64,000 nt of DNA, from the NCBI RefSeq assembly GCF_001045445.1, contig NZ_LFNF01000001.1, forward strand, positions 682,001 to 746,000, read 5' to 3'. The position numbers and the translations under genes are program-made. The stretch comes from Chryseobacterium sp. BLS98 (GTDB taxonomy: Bacteria > Bacteroidota > Bacteroidia > Flavobacteriales > Weeksellaceae). Shown here piece by piece: positions 33,843 to 42,902 of this stretch (position 1 is its first letter; each line of letters begins with the position of its first letter). The notes beneath the pieces were generated by a model that saw only the letters and a program-made list of their open reading frames with translations, searched no databases and had not been told where the DNA came from.

Positions 33843-33919
33843 TATGTTAAAGAATCTTAATAAAAAAAACCGCAGACTCACCAAAAACAGGCGGTTGCGG
33901 TTTGTTTTTCTTTAACATA
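33843..33919. repeat. Nested palindromic element
   Basis: Outer arms TATGTTAAAGAA/TTCTTTAACATA (33843-33854 with 33908-33919), inner arms AAACCGCA/TGCGGTTT (33867-33874 with 33896-33903), and an alternative inner pairing AACCGC/GCGGTT. The size and symmetry suggest a miniature element or a structured non-coding RNA. Confidence 0.6.
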
Positions 33920-34054
33920 CTGAAATAATATGTTAAAATGTGTTAAATAAAGAACCTGACAATAATCATATCAGGGGTCTTTTGCTCGGAATTTCTACTT
34001 TTGTAATGCTTTTGAAAAATAAATATTCCTTTTAACACGGATAATCAAATATAT

Positions 34055-34765
34055 ATGAAGAAAAGAGTTTTGTTTTATTTAGTTGCTTTTGTGTCTACAG
34101 TTTCAGTTCAATCATGTGCTACAAATTATGTAGTTTCACAACCAGCAACTTACACTAAAGAATACAAAACAGATGCCAAACTAGCTTCTATAGACCCTAA
34201 GAAAATGGAACAGGATAAGCAAAGACTTATTGATTCTTTTCTAGCTGAGAAGGCCGCATCTATCGCCAACGCGAAAAAAGCTATTAAAAATTCTGAGATT
34301 GCAAAGGCAGTCAAATACAATAAAACAATCGACAATATCCTTACAGAAGCTGAAACATACCTTGGAACTCCATACAGATACGGAGGAATGACAAGAAGAG
34401 GTATTGATTGTTCAGCTTTCGTTCTTTCCGTATTCGGGGCAGCAGCAGGACTTAGCTTACCAAGAGTAGCAGCTTCTCAGGCCCAGGAGGGTGAAAGCAT
34501 TGATAAAAGTGAGCTTCAGAAGGGAGATTTAATTTTCTTTTCACACGGAAGAAGAATCTCTCACGTAGGTATCGTAGAAAGTGTTACTGAAGACGGTGAA
34601 ATTAAATTCATCCACGCAGCCACTTCAAAAGGGGTAATGATCTCATCGCTGAATGATTCTTACTGGGGACCTAAATTCAGGTTTGCAAAAAGAGTAATCA
34701 ACGAGAACGGGGATGCTTATAACAATCTTGCATCTTCTACTCCATCCGCAGCGACAAGTTTTTAA
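34055..34765 (+). CDS. NlpC/P60 peptidoglycan hydrolase, lipoprotein
   Basis: 236 residues with a lipoprotein signal (SVQSC lipobox near residue 22). A charged linker leads to a C-terminal NlpC/P60 domain (residues about 95-215) with catalytic C119 in GIDCSAFVLSVFG, H170 in RISHVGIVE and a following polar residue in KFIHAAT. It should cleave peptide stems of peptidoglycan in the periplasm. It follows its own TACTTTTG box and ends at a terminator. Confidence 0.9.
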   Translation: MKKRVLFYLVAFVSTVSVQSCATNYVVSQPATYTKEYKTDAKLASIDPKKMEQDKQRLIDSFLAEKAASIANAKKAIKNSEIAKAVKYNKTIDNILTEAETYLGTPYRYGGMTRRGIDCSAFVLSVFGAAAGLSLPRVAASQAQEGESIDKSELQKGDLIFFSHGRRISHVGIVESVTEDGEIKFIHAATSKGVMISSLNDSYWGPKFRFAKRVINENGDAYNNLASSTPSAATSF

Positions 34766-34790
34766 TTTTAAATAATTGATTTAAATAATG

Positions 34791-34818
34791 AAGCCATCAG
34801 AAATCTGATGGCTTTTTT
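34791..34818 (+). terminator. Terminator after the NlpC/P60 gene
   Basis: A 10-base-pair stem AAGCCATCAG/CTGATGGCTT with a 4-base loop and a T-run. Confidence 0.85.
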
Positions 34819-34880
34819 ATTTGTTTATTCGAATCGTTGGCTGACTGTAAGCTGAGGTTCTCGAAGCCAACATGTCTTGA

Positions 34881-34926
34881 CTACCCCGTCTTTTTGCTTT
34901 GCAAAAATCCACCCCTTCGGAGAAGG
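34881..34926. repeat. Intergenic REP-like double hairpin
   Basis: Two small hairpins in a row: TTTTTGC/GCAAAAA (34891-34907) and CCTTC/GAAGG (34914-34926). The 'CTACCCCGTC...' start resembles dispersed intergenic repeats of Flavobacteriia (from memory). Confidence 0.4.
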
Positions 34927-34992
34927 AAAATGATGGAAGACAGAAAGTGAATGATAGGTTTTATAAAAAATCCTTTATTCTTTTGTCGTTAT

Positions 34993-35565
34993 TTAATCTC
35001 TATCAATTTCAATATCCAGTTTGTAAAGAAGTCCATGCACCTCCGAAAGCGAAAATTTAGCCTTTTTCAGCCGATTTAAGGTAGGATCTATGGAATAATT
35101 GAAGGAAGTCCTGAAATCTGCTTTTTCAAGGTTTGTATGGTCGAAAATAGCTCCTGAAAGATCACAGCCTGAAAACAGGGAGCCGGATAAGTCAGATTCA
35201 GAAAAATCAGTCTCGGTTAATTTGGAATTTTTGAACCGGGTCTTCTTGGCTGAGGTTTTATAAAATACTGAATTATTGAGCAAACACCCGTCAAAGATAA
35301 AGGAAAGTCCAAATGGGTTACAATCACCAAACTGCAGACCGAACATTTTACATTCTTTAAAAATAACTTCATGAAATGCGGTTTTAATCAGTTTGGCCAT
35401 ACTCAGGTTACATCCTGTAAATTCGCAGTCTGTGAAAGTGAAACCTGAAAGATCCGCGTATTCAAAATTACAATTTCTGAATATACAGTTTTCATATTCG
35501 CCTTTCAGGAACCTGGAAAAGTCTGTATTTTCAAAAGTCTGATCTACAGTATAAGCTTCTTTCAT
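34993..35565 (-). CDS. Pentapeptide-repeat protein
   Basis: 190 residues made mostly of pentapeptide repeats, A(D/N)LxX type: FRNCNFEYADLSGFTF, ETDFSESDLSGSLFSGCDL and SGAIFDHTNLEKADF. These build a right-handed square beta helix, as in Qnr-type and related proteins. The C-terminal end (SLSEVHGLLYKLDIEIDRD) matches the common small bacterial pentapeptide family. It lies 50 bp downstream of rodA on the same strand and may be the last gene of that operon. The target is unknown. Confidence 0.88.
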   Translation of the reverse strand: MKEAYTVDQTFENTDFSRFLKGEYENCIFRNCNFEYADLSGFTFTDCEFTGCNLSMAKLIKTAFHEVIFKECKMFGLQFGDCNPFGLSFIFDGCLLNNSVFYKTSAKKTRFKNSKLTETDFSESDLSGSLFSGCDLSGAIFDHTNLEKADFRTSFNYSIDPTLNRLKKAKFSLSEVHGLLYKLDIEIDRD

Positions 35566-35615
35566 ATGATTAATGAAATGATTTTTCGCTGATGGATGAG
35601 GAAATTTTAGCTTTA

Positions 35616-36845
35616 TTACACCAAACTGTTCTTATCCGAATAATTCAGTTTAAAGAAAATAAAAGTCATCATAGAAAAGGCAAGCAGTGAGCTTCCTCCA
35701 TAACTGAAATAAGGAAGCGGAATTCCTACCGTCGGAAAAAGCCCCATAACCATCCCTAAATTGATCGTAAAGTGCATCATCAGGATGGAAGCAAAGCAAT
35801 ACCCAAATACCCTGTTAAAAGTAGATTTCTGTTGTTCTGCGAGATAATAGATGCGTCCGATAAAGATCATGTAGCATAATACCAGTACGGCACTCCCTAT
35901 AAATCCCCATTCTTCACCCACCGTACAGAAAATATAGTCAGTTTCCTGCTCCGGAACAAATTTCCCCTGCGTTACCGATCCTTCACGGTATCCTTTTCCT
36001 AAAAGTCCGCCGGATCCTATAGCTGTTTTTGAATATAATAAGTTATACCCTGAGGTATCTCTGAATGCTTTTTCTCCTTTGTAAAGAACCTCAATTCTTT
36101 CTCTCTGGTGTTTGGGAAGTTTCTCTAAGATATAAGGTGAGCCGAAAGCCAATCCGCAAAGCAGAAGAATTGACCCTGCAATTCCTGAAATGGAAATGAC
36201 ATCCCACGACATTCTGTGGTAATTCATAGCGATTAAAACACCGGCAATGACAAGAACTGCCAATGCTACATACACAGGGGGTACAGCCAGTGAAATCAGA
36301 AAAACGGCAGCAAAAATAAAACCTACCCCAAATAAAAGCCCGTTCAGACCTTCCCTGTACAAAGCAATAAAGAATGCTATAAACACAAGCATAGAGCCTA
36401 CATCCGGAATAGCCAAAACGACTATAGCAGGAATCCCGATAATGGCCAGGGCTGTCCAGAGTGATTTTTTAACTTTCAGGTTAAAGTCAGGTCCGGAAAC
36501 ATAATTGGCCAGCATCAGAGCTGTTCCGATTTTTGCAAATTCAACCGGCTGCATGGTAAAGCTTCCGAATTTGTACCAGTTCTTCTGACCTAGAATTTCT
36601 TTCCCGAACGGAAATAAACCTATCAATAATAAAACTCCTCCAATGTAAATAATCCCCGACATATTCTCGAAGAATTTACTTCTTCCCACAAATATAACAA
36701 GTCCTACAAACAGAGATATGCAGAAGAAAATCAATTGTTTTTCTCCTAATTTCTGATCAACACTGTAAATATTTGCAATGGCAAAAATGCACAGCAGGAA
36801 ATACAGTCCAAGACCTAGTTTATCTATTCCTTCTGCCCACTTCAT
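35616..36845 (-). CDS. rodA: Rod-shape glycosyltransferase RodA (SEDS family)
   Basis: 409 residues with about ten membrane segments. RodA polymerises lipid II glycan strands for cell elongation. SEDS motifs: GSGGLLGKGYREGSVTQ, FVPEQETDYIFCTVGEEWGF with the essential Asp, and GIPLPYFSYGGSSLLA near the C-terminus. Its start overlaps the stop of mrdA by 4 bp, as expected for its PBP2 partner. It is the last core gene of the mreBCD-mrdA-rodA operon. Confidence 0.95.
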   Translation of the reverse strand: MKWAEGIDKLGLGLYFLLCIFAIANIYSVDQKLGEKQLIFFCISLFVGLVIFVGRSKFFENMSGIIYIGGVLLLIGLFPFGKEILGQKNWYKFGSFTMQPVEFAKIGTALMLANYVSGPDFNLKVKKSLWTALAIIGIPAIVVLAIPDVGSMLVFIAFFIALYREGLNGLLFGVGFIFAAVFLISLAVPPVYVALAVLVIAGVLIAMNYHRMSWDVISISGIAGSILLLCGLAFGSPYILEKLPKHQRERIEVLYKGEKAFRDTSGYNLLYSKTAIGSGGLLGKGYREGSVTQGKFVPEQETDYIFCTVGEEWGFIGSAVLVLCYMIFIGRIYYLAEQQKSTFNRVFGYCFASILMMHFTINLGMVMGLFPTVGIPLPYFSYGGSSLLAFSMMTFIFFKLNYSDKNSLV

Positions 36846-38848
36846 TGCTTTGCTTTTTTAGTGTTATTCTTTGTTTCCTCTTCTATTTTTTTCTGCAGCT
36901 TTACTTTCTGCTCTTTGATAAAGTTCAGGCTGTCCTGCTTTCTTTTAAGCTTTACAGAGTCTGCTGCGGGGTCTTTGTACAGCCCTTTACGTTTTAAATC
37001 TGCAACCCACTGTCTTTTGTACTCAGGCATGAAGCTGGCACCCGTCATTTTCTTGTACAGATTCTCCCTTTTCAAATCTCCGGTGATATACTTTTCAGCG
37101 ATCACAGTACAGGCAGGACCTGCCCATGTTGCCCCAAATCCGGCGTGCTCCATTACTGCAGCCACTACAATTCTAGGTTTGTCCGCAGGCGCAATCAATA
37201 CGAAGATTGAGTTATCTTTTCCCTGAGGAACCTGGGCTGTACCCGTTTTGGCAAGCTGGGTAAAATCATTAGATTTCAGACTTCTTGCAGTCCCTCTCAA
37301 CACCACAGCTTCCATACCTTTTAATACAGGTTCGAAGTGTTTAGGGTCTACGAGTGTTTTATGTTTTGTTTTAAATCTCGGATCGGGGTTAGGTTTACCA
37401 TCAATAGATTTTACGATATGAGGGGTGTAGAACCATCCTTTATTCGCAATGGCAGCCACATAATTGGCCAGCTGAAGAGGTGTAACCAATACATCTCCCT
37501 GTCCCATTCCGTTAAAGATAGATCCATTCATGGTATAGTCGGAGCTCCAGTTTTTCTTTCCGCTTCTTTTTTCATAGAACTCACCCGTTGGAATTCTTCC
37601 CGGTGAACCTACGGCAATATCATTATTCAGGTATTCTCCTACTCCAAAGCTGCTCATGATTTTTTTCCACTCATTAACTCCCCTGGAAGGGTCACCCGGA
37701 TATTTATTCATAATGGCAATAAATGCGTGGGAGAAATAACAATTACTGGAAACCTGGATTGCCGGGATAAGAGGATCGGCACCACCGTGTCCTTTAATTC
37801 TTAATCCTTTATAGAAAAAGCCTCCTCCACAAGGGAAAACTGTATTTTCATCCATTACCCCCATCTGCATTCCTGCAAGGGCAGTAAGAAGTTTGAAGGT
37901 TGAGCCCGGAGGATAAGCTGCCTGAACAGATCTGTCAAATGTTGGCTTATTTTCGTATAAGGTATCCTTTGAAAGCGCGTAAAGGTTCTTAGATTTAGAA
38001 GGTCCCGTAAATAAATTCGGATCAATATCCGGACCTGTTGCCAAGGTCAGAATTTCTCCGTTATTCGGGTCAATGGCAACAATTGCCCCATGTTTGTTAA
38101 CCAGCATTTCTTCAGCAATTCTCTGAAGATCATAATCAATGGTTAGCGTAATATCCTTACCGGTTACAACATCTTTATCCAGGGATCCGTTTTTATAGGA
38201 TCCTATATTTCGAAGTTTGATATCTTTCTGGATGTATTTCATTCCTTTTATTCCTCGAAGGTCCTTTTCATAGGATTTTTCAACACCGGTTTTACCGATG
38301 AAGTCTCCGGGAAGATAATAGGTGGAATCTTTTTTAATTTCTCTTTCATTCACTTCGCTGGTGTACCCCAAAAGGTTACCGGAAGTTGCTACTTCATACT
38401 GACGCTGAGGTCTTGAAACAATACTGAATGCCGGATATTTAAAAATAATCTCCTGTACCCTGGCAATATCTTCTCTGCTGAGATCCTTTAAAAAAGTCAT
38501 AGGAGTCAGCTTGGAATAGTATTTTTCTTTTTTAATGATTTCAATCCTCTTGATAAAATCAGATTTACTGATCTGCATCAGGTTACAAAATCCGATGGTA
38601 TCAAAATCAGGTTTCATTAAAGCCTGGGTAAATGATATTTCATAGGCAGGCTGGTTTCCTACCAGAATTTTCCCGTTTCTGTCGAAAACAACCCCTCTCT
38701 GAGGGATGACGTATTCAATTTTAATGGAGGTATTAGCTGCATTTAAAGCATAACGGTCTGTAAACAGCTGTAAATAAGAAAGCCTCGCTACAAAAATAAG
38801 AGCGATGACGACAAGGGCGGAAAAAATTTTTAAATAACGTGTGTTCAA
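36842..38848 (-). CDS. mrdA: Penicillin-binding protein 2, elongasome transpeptidase
   Basis: 668 residues. An N-terminal TM anchor (IFSALVVIALIFVARLSYL) is followed by a dimerisation/pedestal domain and a transpeptidase domain with S316 in PGSTFK, SSN in QVSSNCYF and K534 in KTGTAQ. It cross-links peptidoglycan during elongation together with RodA. It overlaps rodA and mreD by 4 bp each, so translation is coupled. The C-terminal 60 residues are a basic, Lys-rich tail (KKIEEETKNNTKKAKQ). Confidence 0.95.
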   Translation of the reverse strand: MNTRYLKIFSALVVIALIFVARLSYLQLFTDRYALNAANTSIKIEYVIPQRGVVFDRNGKILVGNQPAYEISFTQALMKPDFDTIGFCNLMQISKSDFIKRIEIIKKEKYYSKLTPMTFLKDLSREDIARVQEIIFKYPAFSIVSRPQRQYEVATSGNLLGYTSEVNEREIKKDSTYYLPGDFIGKTGVEKSYEKDLRGIKGMKYIQKDIKLRNIGSYKNGSLDKDVVTGKDITLTIDYDLQRIAEEMLVNKHGAIVAIDPNNGEILTLATGPDIDPNLFTGPSKSKNLYALSKDTLYENKPTFDRSVQAAYPPGSTFKLLTALAGMQMGVMDENTVFPCGGGFFYKGLRIKGHGGADPLIPAIQVSSNCYFSHAFIAIMNKYPGDPSRGVNEWKKIMSSFGVGEYLNNDIAVGSPGRIPTGEFYEKRSGKKNWSSDYTMNGSIFNGMGQGDVLVTPLQLANYVAAIANKGWFYTPHIVKSIDGKPNPDPRFKTKHKTLVDPKHFEPVLKGMEAVVLRGTARSLKSNDFTQLAKTGTAQVPQGKDNSIFVLIAPADKPRIVVAAVMEHAGFGATWAGPACTVIAEKYITGDLKRENLYKKMTGASFMPEYKRQWVADLKRKGLYKDPAADSVKLKRKQDSLNFIKEQKVKLQKKIEEETKNNTKKAKQ

Positions 38849-39351
38849 ACTTTTTGTTTGATTTTAAATATTAATGCATAAACCACTATAAATATAAAGG
38901 AAATTATACTTGTGATCACTACATTAAGCAATATTTCAAAAAAACGGCTAAATTTAAAAAATTCGATGTACTGCACTAAAAGCTGATGCAGGAAGATACT
39001 TGAAAAAAGAAACAGCAAAAACTGCGCCCACTGCAGGGACTGAAAAGAGAAGAAATCTGTGGAAGTATCCGTGGAAGTTCTGAAAATCAACGTTCTGAAA
39101 TAAGCGATCAGCGTTGTTGCAAAGGCATTGATTCCCCATGAATAGAGGAATGCATCTACAGAAAGTCCTATCAAGAAGCTTAAAGCTAAAAACTGAAATT
39201 TATTTCTGAAAAATGGGTAAAACATGACAAACACCGGGTAAAGAACCGGCGTATATTTCCCGAAAATGGTAATCCTGTTGAGTACAAAAATTTGCAATGC
39301 AACCAGGAAGATCATGATCAATATATCGGTAAATAAGGTCCTGCTAATCAT
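38845..39351 (-). CDS. mreD: Rod-shape-determining protein MreD
   Basis: 168 residues with five or six hydrophobic segments; the MreD family is diverse but always of this size and position. It helps assemble the elongasome in the inner membrane. It overlaps mreC by 8 bp and mrdA by 4 bp. Assigned mainly from context and topology. Confidence 0.85.
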   Translation of the reverse strand: MISRTLFTDILIMIFLVALQIFVLNRITIFGKYTPVLYPVFVMFYPFFRNKFQFLALSFLIGLSVDAFLYSWGINAFATTLIAYFRTLIFRTSTDTSTDFFSFQSLQWAQFLLFLFSSIFLHQLLVQYIEFFKFSRFFEILLNVVITSIISFIFIVVYALIFKIKQKV

Positions 39352-40198
39352 TTTCTTTTTTTATGACGGTCTGTAATGTATCCTGAATTCTCTGTACTTC
39401 AGCTTTTTTAAGGTTTTTCACAACAAATACCTTGCTTAGTGCCCCCATTTTCTCACTCAATTCCACTGAAATATCCCAGAAGCCTGTTTTGTTATCTACA
39501 GAATATCCGGCAATGGTCCCGATCATCACTCCTTTAGGGAAAATCGCTGATTTACCGTCCGTTACAACAGTGTCACCCACCTTAAGGGCAACATATTTCG
39601 GAATGTCGGCAAGATGCATTACCCTGGAATTGTCACCGTTCCAAGTTAAAGTTCCGAAATATCCGGAATTTTTCAGTGAAGCATTGATTCTGATTTTATT
39701 AACGCTCAGAACAGACTGCACCAAAGCGTAGCTGTCTGTAGAATTGATGACAATTCCAGCAATTCCTCTTGGTGCCATTACGCCCATCTGAGGAAAAACA
39801 CCGTCTCTGCGGCCACGGTTGATGGTAAAATAGTTGTTTCTTCTGTTGATACTGTTGAATACGATTTCGCCGTCTACAAAAGTATAGATCTGGCCACCGC
39901 CTAAGGTATCATGAACTTTTCTGAATACCGGGTTTTTTGCTCCTTCTTTACCATACAGCTGTGTCATCAGGGATTTGTTCTGTGCCACCAGATCTTCATT
40001 GATCTGTTTAAGCTTCAGATAGGAAACCCCTTCATCAATATAGCCGGAAATCCATGAGTTGAGCGCAGCCGACTGGCCGGCAACCCACGATTTCTGCATG
40101 GCGTTTTTAGAGAATATCAGAACCAGAGCAATAATCTGCAGGAATATAAAGAAGACAAAAAGAGCATTCTTCGAAAATAATCTCAGCAAAAATCCCAT
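39344..40198 (-). CDS. mreC: Rod-shape-determining protein MreC
   Basis: 284 residues: a single N-terminal TM (ALFVFFIFLQIIALVLIFSK), a coiled-coil stretch (LKLKQINEDLVAQNKSLMTQ) and a beta-barrel region with APRGIAGIVINS and FPKGVMIGTIAGYSVD. It links cytoplasmic MreB to periplasmic PBP2. It is 28 bp after mreB. Confidence 0.93.
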   Translation of the reverse strand: MGFLLRLFSKNALFVFFIFLQIIALVLIFSKNAMQKSWVAGQSAALNSWISGYIDEGVSYLKLKQINEDLVAQNKSLMTQLYGKEGAKNPVFRKVHDTLGGGQIYTFVDGEIVFNSINRRNNYFTINRGRRDGVFPQMGVMAPRGIAGIVINSTDSYALVQSVLSVNKIRINASLKNSGYFGTLTWNGDNSRVMHLADIPKYVALKVGDTVVTDGKSAIFPKGVMIGTIAGYSVDNKTGFWDISVELSEKMGALSKVFVVKNLKKAEVQRIQDTLQTVIKKEND

Positions 40199-40226
40199 TC
40201 AGATATATAGTCGTAAAAAGTTAAAA

Positions 40227-41252
40227 TTATTTAATTAAGAAATTGAATTTATCCATATTCTTAAGGGCAATACCTGTTCCGCGAACAACAGCTCTTAACG
40301 GGTCCTCTGCAACAAATACAGGAAGACCTGTCTTTTTGTGCAGCCTATCCGCAAGGCCTCTCAATAAAGCACCTCCTCCGGCAAGATAAATACCTGTCTT
40401 ATAAATATCGGCAGCTAATTCCGGCGGAGTAAGGGAAAGCGTTTCCATTACCGCATCTTCAATTCTGATAATAGATTTATCCAATGCACGGGCAATTTCC
40501 TTATATCCTACCATAATTTCTTTCGGCTTCCCTGTAATAAGGTCTCTACCCTGTACCGGGATATCTTCAATATCCACATCAAGATCTTCCACTGCAGAGC
40601 CTACTTCAATTTTGATTCTTTCAGCTGTTCTCTCCCCAATGTAAAGGTTGTGATGCGTTCTCAGGTAATAAGCAATATCATTGGTAAATACGTCACCTGC
40701 AATTTTTACAGATTTGTCGCACACGATACCTCCTAAAGCCACCACAGCAATTTCCGTAGTACCTCCACCTATATCGATGATCATATTTCCTTCAGGCTTC
40801 TGTACATCAATCCCGACTCCTATTGCAGCAGCCATTGGTTCGTAGATCAGCCTAACTTCTTTTGCGTTGACTTTCTGAGCAGAATCTCTTACCGCTCTTT
40901 TTTCCACTTCAGTAATACCGGAAGGGATACAGATCACGATTCTTAATGCAGGCTGAATAAATCTGCCTTTAATTCCAGGAATTTTCTTGATAAATTCCTT
41001 GATCATATGCTCAGAAGCATGAAAATCTGCAATAACCCCATCTTTCAAAGGACGGATGGTTTTGATATCCTCGTGAGTTTTACCCTGCATATGCTTAGCC
41101 TGCTCACCGACCGCAATAGGTCTACCCGTAGAACGTTCAATTGCAACAATTGACGGCTGATCTATAACAATTTTGTTATTGTGGATAATAAGGGTATTGG
41201 CAGTACCAAGGTCTATCGCAATTTCTTGCGTAAACATATCGAATAAACTCAT
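40227..41252 (-). CDS. mreB: Rod-shape-determining actin homologue MreB
   Basis: 341 residues. ATP-binding actin-fold motifs: IDLGTANTLIIHNNK (phosphate 1), NMIIDIGGGTTEIAVVALGG (phosphate 2) and YLAGGGALLRGL (adenosine). It polymerises under the inner membrane and guides wall synthesis during elongation. It is the first gene of the operon, with a -7 box 24 bases upstream. Confidence 0.97.
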   Translation of the reverse strand: MSLFDMFTQEIAIDLGTANTLIIHNNKIVIDQPSIVAIERSTGRPIAVGEQAKHMQGKTHEDIKTIRPLKDGVIADFHASEHMIKEFIKKIPGIKGRFIQPALRIVICIPSGITEVEKRAVRDSAQKVNAKEVRLIYEPMAAAIGVGIDVQKPEGNMIIDIGGGTTEIAVVALGGIVCDKSVKIAGDVFTNDIAYYLRTHHNLYIGERTAERIKIEVGSAVEDLDVDIEDIPVQGRDLITGKPKEIMVGYKEIARALDKSIIRIEDAVMETLSLTPPELAADIYKTGIYLAGGGALLRGLADRLHKKTGLPVFVAEDPLRAVVRGTGIALKNMDKFNFLIK

Positions 41253-41276
41253 ATATTTCTTCTGATTTTAAGTTTA

Positions 41277-41284
41277 CAAAGATA
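41277..41284 (-). promoter_or_regulatory. -7 box of the mreB operon
   Basis: On the minus strand this reads TATCTTTG, 24 bases before the mreB ATG. Confidence 0.65.
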
Positions 41285-41454
41285 TAAATTTAACACCACT
41301 AAAGAAATTTAAGCAGCACATAATTTGGTTAAAATTTTATTAAAATTCACAATTGTTTATTAACTTTTGCTTTAATCATTTACGAAGCCTGATTTAAACT
41401 AAAATTAATGGGGCATACAATAACGAATGGGTAAAAATGAAAAGGTAAGAAAGC

Positions 41455-41533
41455 TGAGAAAGCAGATCGACTTATTAAGAGCCTACTACCTAAAATTTAG
41501 CAAACTTGCTTTTGTTTGCTTTCTCAACGTAGG
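41455..41533 (+). ncRNA. Candidate structured RNA (possible pseudoknot)
   Basis: TGAGAAAGC (41455-41463) pairs with GCTTTCTCA (41518-41526). AGCAAAC (41499-41505) pairs with GTTTGCT (41514-41520), competing at three bases. CCTAC (41482-41486) can pair with GTAGG (41529-41533) across the first stem. No known RNA family is recognised. Confidence 0.25.
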
Positions 41534-41610
41534 GTCATTTGCTATTTGACCATAGTTTTTCACGATAATTATCATATACATTATCAGAGGAAGGTTAATG
41601 AAAAAAAACG

Positions 41611-41618
41611 TAAATTTG
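41611..41618 (+). promoter_or_regulatory. -7 box of hemA
   Basis: TAAATTTG, ending 9 bases before the ATG at 41628. If used, the hemA transcript would have almost no leader. It excludes the longer start at 41598. Confidence 0.5.
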
Positions 41619-41627
41619 CGACTGCTT

Positions 41628-42902
41628 ATGTTACAGTATTCCAACATTCATCAGACATCAAATTTTGCTGTACTTTCCATTAGCTACGAAAAGGCAGATG
41701 TAGAAACGAGAGGGAAATTTGCATTCTTTGACGATAACATCAAAAATTTTGTCTCAAGAATCCATAGCGTGGATTTAGGGGATGCATTTGTGGTTTCCAC
41801 TTGTAACAGAACCGAAATCTATACCACTTCACCCAATTATCTTCTAGTAGCGGAAGAATACTGCAAAACAATCGGAGTGCAACTTACTGATTTTCTTCAG
41901 TTTGCCAATATCCTGACCAAAGAAGAAGCGCTTATTCATCTGTTCAGAGTGGCAGCCGGACTTGAAAGCCAGATCATCGGGGATTTTGAGATCATCGGAC
42001 AGATTAAAAAAGCATACAGCCGTTTTAAGAAAGAGAGACAGAATTCCAATCCTTATCTGGAAAGAGCTATTAATGCCGCCATCCAGATTTCGAAAAGGAT
42101 TAAGAATGAAACGGGAATTTCAAACGGAGCCGCCTCTGTTTCTTATGCTGCCGTTCACTATATTTTAAACAGCCAGAAAAAAATCACCGAAAAGAACATC
42201 CTTCTTTTGGGAGTAGGTGAAATCGGACAGAATACAGTTGAAAACCTGGTAAAACATGTTTATCAGCCTAAAATAAAAATTGCTAACAGAACTCAGGAAA
42301 AAGCTGAAAAGATTTCCCAGAAATACAGTATTCCTCATGTTGACTATTCTGATGTGGACCAGGAATTAAAAAATACAGACATTCTGATTGTTGCAACAGG
42401 AGCAAAGCATCCTATCATTAATAAATCTCATTTCCCTAACGGAAAAGAAACTCTGGTCATCGATCTTTCCATTCCTCATAATGTTGAAAAGAATGTTACA
42501 GAGAATGAAAATGTAACGCTGATTGATGTGGATGAACTTTCAAAACAAATTCAGGAAACCATTCAGCAGCGTGAAAAAGAAATTCCAAAAGCTGAAAAAA
42601 TCATCAAAGAGCTGATGAAAGACTTCTTGGAGTGGGAAAAAAAGAGAAAGCTGGCACCCAATATTCACCATTTCAAAGCGGTTCTGAAGAATATGGAACG
42701 CAATGAAATGCATAATTTTTACAAAAAAAATAAATACATAAACATCACGGATATGGAGCTTTCTGACAAAATGATCCAGAAAATTACCAACCGTTTTGCA
42801 AAATTTATCATCGACAACCCTTTAAAAGCCGAAGAAATTAGTAAATTAATGCACGAAATATTAGTTGAACAACCAAACAACGAATTTAATGAAAAGCATT
42901 AG
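41628..42902 (+). CDS. hemA: Glutamyl-tRNA reductase
   Basis: 424 residues from the ATG at 41628 (MLQYSNIHQTSNFAVLSISY); an upstream ATG at 41598 would lie before the -7 box. HemA makes glutamate-1-semialdehyde from Glu-tRNA and NADPH, the first step of the C5 heme pathway. The nucleophile is C59 in VSTCNRTEIY; GLESQIIGDFEIIGQIK and the NADPH-binding LLLGVGEIGQNTVENL follow. It overlaps hemC by 14 bp. Regulation by heme-linked turnover is known for the family but not visible here. Confidence 0.95.
   Translation: MLQYSNIHQTSNFAVLSISYEKADVETRGKFAFFDDNIKNFVSRIHSVDLGDAFVVSTCNRTEIYTTSPNYLLVAEEYCKTIGVQLTDFLQFANILTKEEALIHLFRVAAGLESQIIGDFEIIGQIKKAYSRFKKERQNSNPYLERAINAAIQISKRIKNETGISNGAASVSYAAVHYILNSQKKITEKNILLLGVGEIGQNTVENLVKHVYQPKIKIANRTQEKAEKISQKYSIPHVDYSDVDQELKNTDILIVATGAKHPIINKSHFPNGKETLVIDLSIPHNVEKNVTENENVTLIDVDELSKQIQETIQQREKEIPKAEKIIKELMKDFLEWEKKRKLAPNIHHFKAVLKNMERNEMHNFYKKNKYINITDMELSDKMIQKITNRFAKFIIDNPLKAEEISKLMHEILVEQPNNEFNEKH

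Larger units (their letters stand above)
33717..34054. other. 338-bp intergenic region with palindromic element
   Basis: It holds the glutamine synthetase terminator, a 77-base nested palindrome (33843-33919), and a TACTTTTG box (33996-34003) that probably serves the NlpC/P60 gene. No ORF of note. Confidence 0.65.
41253..41627. other. 375-bp divergent intergenic region, mreB / hemA
   Basis: It holds the mreB -7 box, a region of nested complementary segments (41455-41533) that could fold as RNA, and a TAAATTTG box (41611-41618) directly before the hemA ATG. No ORF of note is seen. Confidence 0.55.
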
